Shown here: positions 9,206 to 22,800 of the stretch, piece by piece | How the letters are laid out: the number at the start of each line of letters is the position of its first letter | Numbering within the stretch: the first letter of the stretch is position 1 | Assembly (NCBI GenBank): GCA_949825025.1 | Contig: OX463787.1 | Location: 620,001-684,000, forward strand | Direction: 5' to 3' | DNA length: 64,000 nucleotides | Source of the DNA: Siphlonurus alternatus | Taxonomy: Eukaryota; Arthropoda; Insecta; Ephemeroptera; Siphlonuridae | Made by a program: the position numbers and the translations under genes | Notes under the pieces: model-generated | Databases searched by the model: none | The model's input: the letters and a program-made list of their open reading frames with translations, nothing else | Told to the model about the DNA's origin: nothing

Positions 9206-11777
9206 TTATAGATAGAAAATTTTGAATTTTTTCTTTCAATAAGGGTACATCGCTATGAGCTTGGAGCTCGGGGCGGGGTACGGATTGCCTAACAACTTTA
9301 TGAATATACGACACACAAATTTTCCAATTACAAATTAGTTAATGACAAATTCACGTACTCAAGTCTATAATATATGACAGTACGAAAGATAAAAAATTGC
9401 CAACGTTCGGAAAAAAATAATAAAAAAAATAATAATAATAATAAAAAAAAAAATATACGAAAAATATTGCTCGAAAACTAGTTCACTAAAAAACAGTTGA
9501 TAAAAAAATATTAACATGAAAATTTAATGCATTTTACCGACTTAACATTGATATCAAGTTTCTCTGAGACACTCGTCTTTATAAAACAAATATTGAAAAA
9601 ACAGTGATTATTAATAAACTTTTTTACCTGGAAATTAAAATAAAAACTGGAATAGTCAAATAGGGCTTAATTATTAATCTACAGTCAAATAGGGCTTCTT
9701 AGTGCTACACATCTATATGCACAGACTTACACAGTAAACTCAAGAAACTAATTTATTTAAAGTTGTATAATGTATCATATTTTAAATCCCAGATATTCAT
9801 AAATATTTCCTAAATTAGAGTACAAAAAATGGAAACATAACATTAAAATTCACTTACTTTTTATGATATGCGCATTTCTTCTTCCAAGAAATAAACAAAA
9901 CATGCCACGAGTAAAAACAATTCACTAATACAATTATAATTAATTTGATGTAAGATTTTAGCTTGCAGATAAAATATTAATGACAGTTATATGGCGACGC
10001 GGAGGACGATGCTGCAACGACCGTCGCTGGCGACCAAATGACTCAAAATGACATCCGGCAATCAGGTGACATTCCTAGCGCCCTCGTACACAAACTGACA
10101 AGACTATCGATCTGTCGCTATTTCAAGAGAAACGATGAGGAGTTTTCTTTAACATTTTATGATTGAATCTAACTATTAGAATATATTATATTATAATAAT
10201 GTATTATATTAATATTATTAATTAAAAATTCATATTAGATTTTTATATTATAATGAAGTACTTTTTACTAAAAAATAAAATATATATATATTATATAAAA
10301 AGCAAAAATTATTACTCTCCATATTTTTAAATTATACTACGAATCAAATCGATCAAATTTGTCAATAATTTTATTATTATTTTATTAATTAAATATTTAA
10401 TATCACTTATTGTAACAAATGCAACTTTATTTTTTGGTTTTTATTATCATGCAATTTGAAGATAATTTTATTTTTTATTTTTTTTAATACATATTATTAT
10501 TTAAATAAATACGGCCGAACATATATTTGAATAAAAAATTAATGTCATGTTCACATTTTTTTCCCACAAATTTAATCAGTTTGTATTTTTGTAGTATTTG
10601 ATGGCAGAAAATGAAGCATCAAACTGCGCTTACTGCGTACGTGTAGATTTCATGTTCGAATCATTAAAGATAAAGAGAATGATAATCAACGATTTATTTT
10701 TAGAATCATAAATTATTATTCGAATCTTAGCTAGTGTTGAATAAAAAGAACACGCATTTTTTTATCTTTTCAGTATTTTTTTTTTTTTTGTTACTTATAA
10801 TATATGACCATGATCAATTAAGCAATAATTTATATCCATATTATATTTCTTATGGCTGTTAATTAATTAAAATTTTCAATTTTACTTAAAAAAAAAATCA
10901 TTTTGATTATGAACCAAATTAGAAACTTGTATGCATTCTATCTTCGTGTGATGATACTAAATTCTCTCAGCTCGGGTCAATATTCTTCTTATCACGAAGC
11001 TAATGTTATCAGCTACTGAGATAATTCACTGATAAAACCTCACCACAGATACGCAACTTTGTAACATCATTTGAGCTGCAGAAAAGGTTAGTGAATTTTA
11101 ATCATTAAAAAATTATTATTATGAAACTTGGTTGCAATTATTTTTGGCATTGTTAATTTTTTATTTTATTTTGTACGGAACAATACAATTATTATTTTAA
11201 TATCACCAACCAGAAGGTGAATGCGCCATATATATTGAATTGTATAGCACTTTTATTCTACCTCAATGCATTGATTTGCTGCAGCGCATAAAATAAATGA
11301 TGTAATATATAATATAAATTATTTTAACTATTACTAAAATCAAGATGAAGAATAAACTCCCTAAAAGTTATGGAAATATTTTATATAATTTAAAAGAGAG
11401 AGTTTCAAATTTATTATTATATATTCATTTATACATTTTTGGGAGTTTTTTTAAAACAAATTTATATTAATGTGTTACATATTTGAGTAAAATCAGCAAT
11501 CAATATTGTAAAAAATAATTTAGATGCAGAACAAGTTGCCTATCCGCAAGGCGAGAACTTCATTTTTTTTTAACTAATTTCAACGATAATATTTTCAAAA
11601 TTTTATTATTTCACCTCTTCCATTCATCCGAATCATCAAAATCATTGTTAATGAAAAAAAAAAATTTTGTTTTTAATAATAGCTACTGAGATGACGTGAC
11701 TTGTGTTTGTCTTGTAGTGTACAACATTTATGCTCCAAAATAAACAAAATTCTTATTTCCACACATCTAGACACGAC
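9206..11777. other. 2.6 kb upstream of the ankyrin gene, no coding exon
   Basis: AT-rich with one GC-richer island at about 9990-10140 (GGCGACGCGGAGGACGATGC, ATCAG|GTGACATTC) and a donor-like AAAAG|GTTAGT near 11085. Either could belong to a 5' untranslated exon or promoter of the downstream gene, but the sequence alone does not show it. At 11530-11560 a family M motif (ACAAGTTGCCTATCCGCAAG) occurs. Confidence 0.35.
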
Positions 11778-13302
<1,525 letters not shown>

Positions 13303-13345
13303 ATGTCGCTTCTTGTTTATGTTAATTGAAACTTAAGTAATGTAA

Positions 13346-13355
13346 AATAAATAAA
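13346..13355 (+). terminator. polyadenylation signals of ankyrin gene
   Basis: Two overlapping AATAAA hexamers start 44 bp after the stop codon, the expected place for the cleavage signal of this transcript. Confidence 0.7.
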
Positions 13356-15820
13356 AATTTCAAGTATATTAATATAAAATAAAAATATTATTATTTAAGA
13401 ACTAAATTTAAAATTTAAATTTGAAAACAAATGTGTAAAAATTTACAAAACAATATAAATTATTTTAGTTTGATTTTTATGTTGTATAATACGCGAACAT
13501 CATAATATTATCAAGTGTATTATTTACCATTTCATATTTATCACTCAATTGTACAGAGGAAATTTAAATTTATTTTCATTATTAAAATCAGAACCAATAA
13601 ACATAATTAACTTAAACTTCATCAATGCAATTGGGAATAATTATCACTAATATTTTATAAATTATATAATATATTACTCATACTATCAACACGTATAATA
13701 GCTTCCATCATGCATTGAAATTTCGATATGGTGTGCATTATTAGTTTACTATAAATATACCAATATCAAAAATTGCCTTTAAAAAAACAAGTAAGAAATA
13801 AAAATATATTTATCACTAATCGATATATTTATCACTAATCGATTGAAATGTAAACTCACTAAAAAGTAAACATAAGAGAATAAAGGGCAATTTTCTAATG
13901 GTACTGATATGCCAGTATAAATTCATATTAAACAGGGTGAACATAAGCCATCAGTTATAAAGAAGTTTCATCAGTAAGTCATGAAAAATAAAAAGAGCAA
14001 AAAGAGGAAATAATTAAATTTATGAATAAGTGAAGACTTAATTCTTATATAATAACATCAAGTGGCTAGGTAATATTGTTCAAAGCAGAATTTGTTCAAC
14101 TTGCGATGGTCTAAGGAAATGAGAGATGAAATAAATGAGCACAATTATGGAAACAAGAGTTTTTATTTACAAGATTTTATCAACGCCAAAAAGTGAGCAA
14201 AATTCAAACTCAAACATTTTTTACCTTTTACAAAATAAAAATAATAACACGAAAAAGAGAGCATTTTACTTGGGAATCACCAATTATTTATAATCTGGAT
14301 TTTTAAAAAGCATTTCAGCATTTTTTTTTATTACATTAAACATAAACCTACCTCAAAAAGAAAAAAAAAAAATTTTTTTTAGAGGACTTGGTTCAAATTT
14401 CGTAGTTAAATTTTAAAATAATATTGACGATAAATACGAATGCTTTTAAAAAACATTATAAACTATAAATTTTTCAAAAAAAGAAATAAATATAATAAAT
14501 TACTAAAATAATAATATTACTTCACTATATACATAATTTACTTAGTATTTATACTATTTATAGTAAGTATTTTGTTAGCTAAATCAAAAGATCAGTGCAT
14601 TTTGTTAGTGAAATTATAATAAATAATCAGTGATACCAAAATATCAATGTATACTCTGTATATACTTAACGTGAAATCCATGCAGTGGGTAAAAATAAAA
14701 AAAAAGTCGGGGGTAAAAACACACAAGTATAAAAGGCGTTGATTATTAATATTATAATATACAGTACATAATTATAACAACACAATAATTAGAATGGCGG
14801 CTTCCTTAAATAAGATGGAATTAAAATCATTTTTAAATAAAATTATTTAATAAATTGTAGAAAAAAAGCTGTATATGGTTCATATGGTTCAATATTAGAG
14901 TTTTAAAACAATTGAAAATTACTAAAACAATGCAAATTAAAACTTTATAGTTTTATATTATATTAAACTGTAAGAATAAAATTCATCGCCATATAATAGT
15001 TATGAAATTTCAATTTCATTTTTTTTTAAAAAAACAGTTATAAGAATCTAAAATAATTTAAAGTACAATATTATTTTTTTATACAACTTGGCAAGACAAT
15101 TTTATATATCTCTAATTTTTTTCATTTTTATTTATTATTTTTTATTTTTCAGCCTTTATACAATATAATATTACTGTACAAATAAAATAGTTTAAATTAG
15201 TCACATATATGGACTAAGAGTATAATAATAATTCATATAAATAGTTTGGTTTTGGCTTATAAGCGCATTTAAATAACATTACTTATTAAAAACATTCATT
15301 GAAAACTTTCCCCCCATTAAAAAATGTTCGTAAAAAAAAATATTCTAAAACCTCAAATCTATGAAGTATAAATTTACGAATCAATTTTTTGACTGGCACA
15401 GAGAAATCTAGGCTCGTCCACAAGGCCATTGATTGTCAAAAGTTTTACTACGAAAATTTGGAAAATAACATCGTGGTATGCTACTTTTTTTTTAGCCTTA
15501 AATATACATATAACGTAAATTAAAAGGCACACTCGTCATTTTTTTTTTTTTTTTTTTTACGTTTTTAGGACTTGTTTTAATAAAGCGGAGATATGATATT
15601 GTTTTACATAATCTTACGACTCGCTCAATACTAAAAAAATTCCACAGTGTAGAAAATATATAGTAAAATTATTTTGACTTGCGAGGAATCTAGAAATATC
15701 ATTTTTTTTTTTTAATATGCATAAATAAAATCATCCAATCTACTTTTTATTTCAAATGCACTGGTACAGTTTTTCACAAGCTAGTGTTTCTGCGTATCAC
15801 ACAGTAACTAAATGGCCAAT
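13356..15820. other. convergent intergenic region, AT-rich
   Basis: Very AT-rich DNA between the 3' ends of the two genes. A 22-bp direct duplication with ATATATTTATCACTAATCGA occurs at 13803-13844. No RNA gene or coding exon recognised. Confidence 0.5.
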
Positions 15821-15905
15821 ACGTCACAGGCCGCTCGTGACGTCACAAAAGTCACCGATGACGTCATAATAGGCACCAATGACGTCACAGAAACTAATGA
15901 CGTCA
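15821..15905. promoter_or_regulatory. cluster of four CRE palindromes
   Basis: Perfect TGACGTCA occurs at 15838, 15859, 15880 and 15898, start-to-start spacings 21, 21 and 18 bp, with a half-site ACGTCACA at 15821. TGACGTCA is the CREB/ATF consensus. Spacing of two helical turns puts the sites on one face of DNA. It sits about 600 bp beyond the CD36-family polyadenylation signal. The + frame through it repeats a DVT/NDV motif because the period is 21 bp; that frame is not considered a gene. Possible enhancer or a degenerate minisatellite. Confidence 0.5.
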
Positions 15906-16500
15906 TTATTGTGGTGCGAAAGTTTATCACAAAATCGCTGCTAACTTTGTCCAAGCCTTTTCTCCCTCCAACGGGAGCAGGGGGAGGGGGGGGGGGGGGT
16001 CAAAAATTGTCATTAAAAAGTATTGTGAGGAATTAAAAAATTAAAATGTAGTTCTGCACCCCGTTAATAAAATAAATACACGAAGATGTCAAAATGGGGC
16101 ATGCTGGCAAGAATCAGAGGTCGCAATTAAACCTGCAAGATTATATTCTCTTTTCATGTTTTTTTTTTTAAATTTCCTTTTAATGTATTTTTTTTTTTAA
16201 TCTAGCTTTATATTTGAAGACGCTTTTATCATTGTTTTTCATGGTGGAGAATTAATAAGAAATTTGGATTTTACGAAAGGGGGGAAAATTGCATCAATTA
16301 TATAGCCTCCAAAATCACATCACAGATCACTCTAATAATAGGCTATAATTACACAATTAAATTATTTAATTAATTTCAACTATATTATCCCAAATAGCAA
16401 TATTTTAAGTAATGTTTATGCATTTTTTTTTCTCTTTATTCTCCCAAGTTTAAGTTGTTGAAAAAGGAATTGTAACAGTAACAGTTATTGCAATAAGTTA

Positions 16501-16506
16501 TTTATT
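16501..16506 (-). terminator. polyadenylation signal of CD36-family gene
   Basis: AATAAA on the minus strand, 117 bp after the stop codon at 16623. Confidence 0.65.
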
Positions 16507-16622
16507 GAGGTATGAACGCGAAAAGCATTGATATTGTGCTGAATCACAAATCTGCAACACCTAAAAACTGCCCCAAAATACCCTCCTTGCAAATTTCCTC
16601 CAGGGAAGGGGGGGGGGGGATA

Positions 16623-16883
16623 TCACACGGCTTGAGGCGCAGTGTTGGCATCACTGGCATCACTAGAGTTACTAGATATCGTGAGCAGGGAGCGGTACGG
16701 CGCGTCACTGTCCGGGAACGGTCGAGAGCTTTTTGGCCGGCAAAGCGCGCCCAGAAGTCCGGCAAGTAACGTGGCCACGCCCACCGATAGCAGACAGTAC
16801 GTTCCCGCTTGTTGGAACATCGGGAGAACGGAGAAGTACAGAACGAAGCGAGTCATCAGGGAGCGGGGTAGTTTGTACATTCT
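16623..16883 (-). CDS. CD36-family terminal exon
   Basis: Acceptor CTGTTGCAG before 16883; TGA at 16623. It codes RMYKLPRSLMTRFVLYFS, the C-terminal membrane helix (about TYCLLSVGVATLLAGLLGAL) and the tail CRPKSSRPFPDSD through to the end. The frame is entered in phase 0 and continues LLWSET from the previous exon, as in relatives, so no exon is missing between them. Confidence 0.88.
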   Translation of the reverse strand, partial: RMYKLPRSLMTRFVLYFSVLPMFQQAGTYCLLSVGVATLLAGLLGALCRPKSSRPFPDSDAPYRSLLTISSNSSDASDANTAPQAV

Positions 16884-19800
16884 CTGCAACAGAGGGAAAG
16901 TGCATTGTTGGAACAGAAAGGAAAAACTACAATATACGTGTGTACATTGTTGAAACAGAAGGAAAAACTACAATATACGTGTGCTCCCCCCCAAAACCTG
17001 CATTAGTATAAATTTTGGAATACATATACTTGTAGGGTTTTCTCCTAATTTTTTTCAAACGTACAAGTTTCAGTATATTATAGATTAATGCAACCAGTTT
17101 GACGTTAAGATACACAGAAAAGCCCACTAACCCACCATTAATTACATTCATTAGGAATATTATACAAAGAAATTATATTTTCTTATAATGGAGTATCGAC
17201 CTTATTTTTTTTATTGCAGAAATGGATAGAAGGTGTAAAGTTATGCTACCCTGATTTTGTTCAGATTTTTTACAGCCCTGAAAGTATTTTTAAAAAATTG
17301 TTGAAAGTTCTTTTTGTGACGTCACGAGGCGCTTCTCCTTAATAGAACTTGCCACCACGTGACGTCACAAAAATGACTTTCAATATTTTCTTTAAAAAAA
17401 TACTTCCAGGGCTATAAAAAATTTGAAAAAAATCAGGGTAGCATAACTTTTCACCTTCTTTAATCCATTTCTGCAGTAAAAAAAATTGAGGTCGATACTC
17501 CATTTATAATTATAGCACACTGTTTTTTATGACAAAATTTAATTATTATTGAACATATTTTACACTGAGCAGTTCATGTCACCTGGAGGCTAGGCAACTT
17601 GTTCAGCAGCAAAAAGTAGTGATCTCGTGCAAGCCTTGTTACTTATTAACTTTTATTATTTTTTTAATTTTGGAGCTAAACAAGTTGCCTAACCACAAGG
17701 CGATATTTCCCTTATGAGTTATTACATGAGCTATGTATGTTGCTACAATTTTCACGGTATAGTTAAATTTAAAAGCCTGAATATTTTAGTTAAATCCCCC
17801 AACCAGTCACTATTACTTGTCATTTTTTAATTTTTTATGAAAACGCAGGGAAAATTTTTTTAAAATGTTCGCTAGAAATGTTAAGTTTACCATTATTATA
17901 ATAGATAAAAAAAAACTAAGTTTAGAAAATATAAAATTCCCATTTATTCATCTTTTTAATTATAATTTAAAACTCCCCATCTATTATAGTTAAATGATAA
18001 TAAAACTATAATTCTGCAGATTCGGTATCAACTCTTCTTTGTTATTAATTAGGCGCTATTCACGAAGAAAGTTGTCCAGTTTTTTCACTAAGCACGTTTA
18101 GTGTAATTCTAAGTCAATGACATTAAACATGGTTAGTGAAAAGTTGGATAACTGCTTCGTGAATCACGCCCATTAATTCTGATCATATACCACCTCACGA
18201 GTTAAATTATTACCTAAACACACTCGGACAGTGTCAATAATAATAACTCAGCCTTGGTCACGCTATACTGGTCAGGGAAAGTCGACCATTGTTCATCTGT
18301 GTGACCCAGATCGAAATGTTTATGTTAGAAGTTGAGTAACCAGCGAGCTGCTTTTATCAAAATTAATTCGACAGTAAAAATTAAATGTATCAATTTAAAT
18401 TAAAATGTGACAGTAAAAATTAAATCCCTCAATTTGAAGTTGCATTTTAACACTGACGATAAAACGGTCTATAACAATTGATAGTTGATTATCAAATATT
18501 GTAGCGGGGAGATATATAAACAATACATGAGACCAATTTTCCCCAACCCACTTTTAAAACAATAAAAAAAAAAAACTCTCAGATCCCCTCCTTTCAGCTA
18601 TCAATGATTCATAATTATTATGCAATGTGCACTCAAGCCTGCCATGTTATACTACTTTGCCTTGACGTTTTAGGCACCAAAAAGCAGAGCTGTTCACTCT
18701 GATTGGGTGTGCATTAAAACGAATTGTCCCAAAATCCGAACACCCCCGACAGTTCCCGAATACTCACAGTTTCCGACCACAGAAGAGGCAGCACGGTGTT
18801 TTCAAACTTTGAGACTCGGGCGATCCCAGGCATCGTTTTGAGAGCGATGTTGATCTGTGTTCGTACTGCGACCTCCAGGGGTAGACCCACGTCCTGTGAA
18901 AACAATACCATGTAAACGCGGTCATAGTAAACATTTCAAGTAACCATAGCAACCGCTAGGACGAGTGAAAATAAAACCATGTAAACGCGGTCATAGTAAA
19001 CAATCCGATGTAACCATGGCAACTGCCAAGACGAGTGATAACAAAACCATGTAAGCGCGGTCATAGTAAATAAACATTACGATATAACTATAGCAACGGT
19101 GCGCACATAAAATTACATCAAATTTACAACAATGCTCTTTTATTAAATAAAACTGAGAGCTTAAAAGTGCTTATATTTAAATCAGCCATCTACATTAACA
19201 CATTTATATTACAACACAGCAATGTCGAGTTTGCAATTCTAACTACTTAAAGAATCATTATTTAGCAATTTAATTAATATTTCACCAAATTCCATACAGT
19301 CCACGTTCCGTCGGTAAGACATACGAAAATAACCCTTTTGTCAGTCTAAGATGAGTCTGCACTTTTCAGCAAGGCTTTATTAGGTTAGAGAAATTCAAAG
19401 TGGCGAGATGGAGAGATTACAGCCTCGACCATATGTAGTATATTGTATATAATAACATAATCTATTATTATCTGCTGCATCTATACAAGAGGAGTTTTTA
19501 TTTGCAGTTTTGAAGGTGATATTTTCGAAAATAAGGGAGTTTTTTTTTTAAATTATAAATTTTAAAATTATGTGAACTCAAAATGAGTTTAAAATTCAAG
19601 CATTAATTTATTAAAAAAATAAGCGTAAACAATATAGTAATAAAATTAATAATATATAGTATACCTTGAATAATTCTTTTTTGTTATATTAAATAGGAAA
19701 AAGCAGGCTGTTGCTACATTGAGTGCACTTAATATTATATTTCGAATTTGGGAATTCAGATTTTAAAATAGTTCATGTCAATAAAAAAAAATTAAATTAA

Positions 19801-22800
19801 TTTCTTTAAACAAAAAGTCAAAAATTAAATATGAAATAGAAATAATAATTTAAAATAAATCAATCAAGTTATTACTATAAATAAAATAAAATAACTTAAA
19901 ATAAATTATGAATAAAAAATAAATATAATATTTATTATCATTAATTATTTTTTAATTAATTGTAATTTAATGAGAAGCTTCAACATTGACGACACAATTC
20001 TCTCAGCCAATGAAAACCTAGCGTGCGCGCGACGACATGTTCCATCAAGCTTCCTATCCTTTAACCCAGCGGTACCTGGGTTTTAATTTTTTCCGACGGT
20101 TCTTATGAAGGGCAAGATTAATAATTCATATGAGCCACGGGAAAGATCACTTTACACGACATAAAAAATATTCGAGATTTTGTGCAGCATAGAATTTGAA
20201 TGAAAAAATAAATAAGATTTTTCTCCTAACAAACCTTACGGAGCGATGTCAGAATGCGGCATTTTTACGTTGAAGCTTGTCATTAGGCACGCATGCATAA
20301 TATAAAGTTAGAAATACATAATTAATATCCTGCTGCGATAAATGCAGCCACTCAATGACCCACGCTGGGTTATTAAGAACAAGGCTATCAAGAAATCGTC
20401 TCCCAGTTACATCATTGAGCGGACATCTGAATAACAAAATTCTCTTCTTAAGGCAGAGATAACACGTATCAGCTGTTTGACGTAGCCCCCTTTGTTTAAC
20501 ATGTAAGCCTTAGCAAATTCACAAAAATTCTGAATTTTTTTTTCAGAGACAGATTTCATACAACAAATTTCAAAACAATTTAACGAGACGATGTTTTTAA
20601 TTATTTTTTTTTTAATATTCAGCATAAGGCTTTCCCATGGAAAGACAAGCTAAAAAATTAATAAAAAATCAGATCATTAAGTGTTTATAAATATTTTGTA
20701 TGGCTTTTAGGCACTAAAATCTTCCTCTGAAAAAAAAAATCAGAATTTGTGTAAATTTGCTATAAAGGTTTACATGTTAATCAAAGGGGACTACGTCGAA
20801 CAGCTGATTCGTATTATGACGTATTATCTCTATCTTAAATTTTAATAATCAAAAAGAGGCATTTTTGTTATGGACAACTACCTTATGGAATTTATTTACT
20901 GCATATTTAGGATTTGGATACAGGATCTCGAATTATGTATTGGCAACTTGTGAAAAGTTTATCGGTGCATGCACGGAAAAAACAGTTGACAGTGTTTGAA
21001 CTGTTGGTACAAATTCTACAGTATTCCTGTTAAATATAAACTAGTTCTGTGTTAAATTCAACAGTTCCAAACACTGTTATGCGAGGACTGTCAAAATCAA
21101 CAGTCTCTACCCTGTTAAATATCAATGTACGCAGTTGCATTGTAAGATTTAACATTTCAATACGTAAAAGTTACATTTTACTCTGTTAAAAATGAAATAA
21201 CGTTTTACGGTGTAACTTTCAACCGTGTGAAATTGTTGGAAATTAAATGTTAGAATATGTAAAAAGCAGAGTAACAGTTCGGCAATGTGTAAGCATACAT
21301 TCAACGTTAGAAACTTTGTAACATTTTGAAGTTTCAACGGTTACACTAATTTTAACACATCTACTCTGCAAAAATTAAACTTTTTACCACGTTATAAAAT
21401 GACCGTTATTTCTGCGCGGCAGACACGTTTTGTCATTTCCTGTTTCAATCTGCAGGCGTCAGTTCAGTTCTTGTTGTGCTCTCTGTGAAATGTATTCTGG
21501 ATCATCAATGGTAAGTTTAATTAATATTTTACTTCCTATAATGTTATGCCATTCATTGTTTTAATAATTGTGTTAATATTTTAAGACACGGGCGGCCAGC
21601 AATACGTACTGCGTGCCGAGGTATTTTCGAGGCATTTTCACATGGCCGACGATATTTGAACCGTTGAGGAGCGATGAGGGCCATAACGCTACACGTGCAA
21701 ATTTTTTGGTAAGTTGAAGGTTTACTTGCAATAAATTTGCAATAATACTAATGCAAGACCTGTGCATTTCTAGTTGACGTCCATGTGGGGATTATGCATC
21801 AGACTCAAGACTGAACGTCTCGCGAATGCAGTCCAGATTACAACCGCCCTTGTGCCACCACCACTTCCCCGAACGACAAACGACCATTCAAACTACCAAG
21901 ATGGAAAGGAAACCCAGAATTGACCCTTAAGATGATGCTCCTTTACGTCAGTTGTTGAGTATAATAGTGTAAAAATAGAGTTCAAATGTGACAAATTTCC
22001 ATCTTCACCTCATTCACAAAATTTATAACGTTTTTAATGTATAATACAAATAAAGCCATCTAATATTGTATAATGTAATGTTTCGATTTTTTAATTAAAT
22101 ATTTACTATATAAATAAATCACTATTTTTTTTAATTGAACCCTTATAACCACTTTAAATCTTTATTCAGGATTTGTTTGCTCCCTAATCATTATTTAATT
22201 ATAATATTGTCATTGCTTATGAAACTTGTAATATTTTTTATGGAATGTTTTGATAATATAGAAGATGGTGTATTACATGTTGATGCAATTGATCTATTTA
22301 ATGCATACAGTTTTTTTTTTTACAAGAAAACTTTAAGTTCACTTGTACGAAATGGAACTTACGTTTTCTTGTATAAAGAAAAACTGTATGCAATAAATAG
22401 ATAAATTGCATCATCTATTACCAGCTTCTAGAACATTGTATATTTAACAGAGTAAAGTTGTAGAATATAAGGAAGTAGATACGTTAGTAGAATCAAGGAA
22501 TAAACTGTAGAAATTAAAAGAGTAGAAATGTTAAAATTAAAAAGATAGAACCTATAAATCTTACATCGCAAACTCTGTCGTTTTTAACATTCATACACTG
22601 CTACACCGAATTCTACACATCTAACGCCTAAAATTCAACAGTTCTGAGGTTGTAGAAATCTAAAATAGCAACTCTGTTGATTTTAACCAATTTTTATTAT
22701 GGGTACAAATACAACCGCGTAAAACAGCTAAATTTAGCAGGAAAACTGTCAAGTGTTTTTTCAGTGTGGCTGGTATCGAACTCACGACCATCCGATTACG

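Larger units (their letters stand above)
20972..22766. mobile_element. 1.8-kb TIR element carrying a small split gene
   Basis: Ends are inverted repeats: left CACGGAAAAAACAGTTGACA, right (reverse complement) CACTGAAAAAACACTTGACA, matching at about 23 of 26 bp, followed by subterminal arms of roughly 200 bp rich in CAACAGT, CTGTTAAA and TGTAAGATTTA motifs in opposite orientation. No clear target duplication was found. The interior holds a three-exon + strand gene (21490-21923), a polyadenylation signal near 22048 and a nested foldback (22282-22412). The superfamily is not recognised. Confidence 0.7.

Noticed and set aside
15812..16036. 74-codon + frame with repeated DVT/NDV
   Set aside because: Translation of the 21-bp-spaced CRE cluster followed by a poly(G) tract; no gene context.
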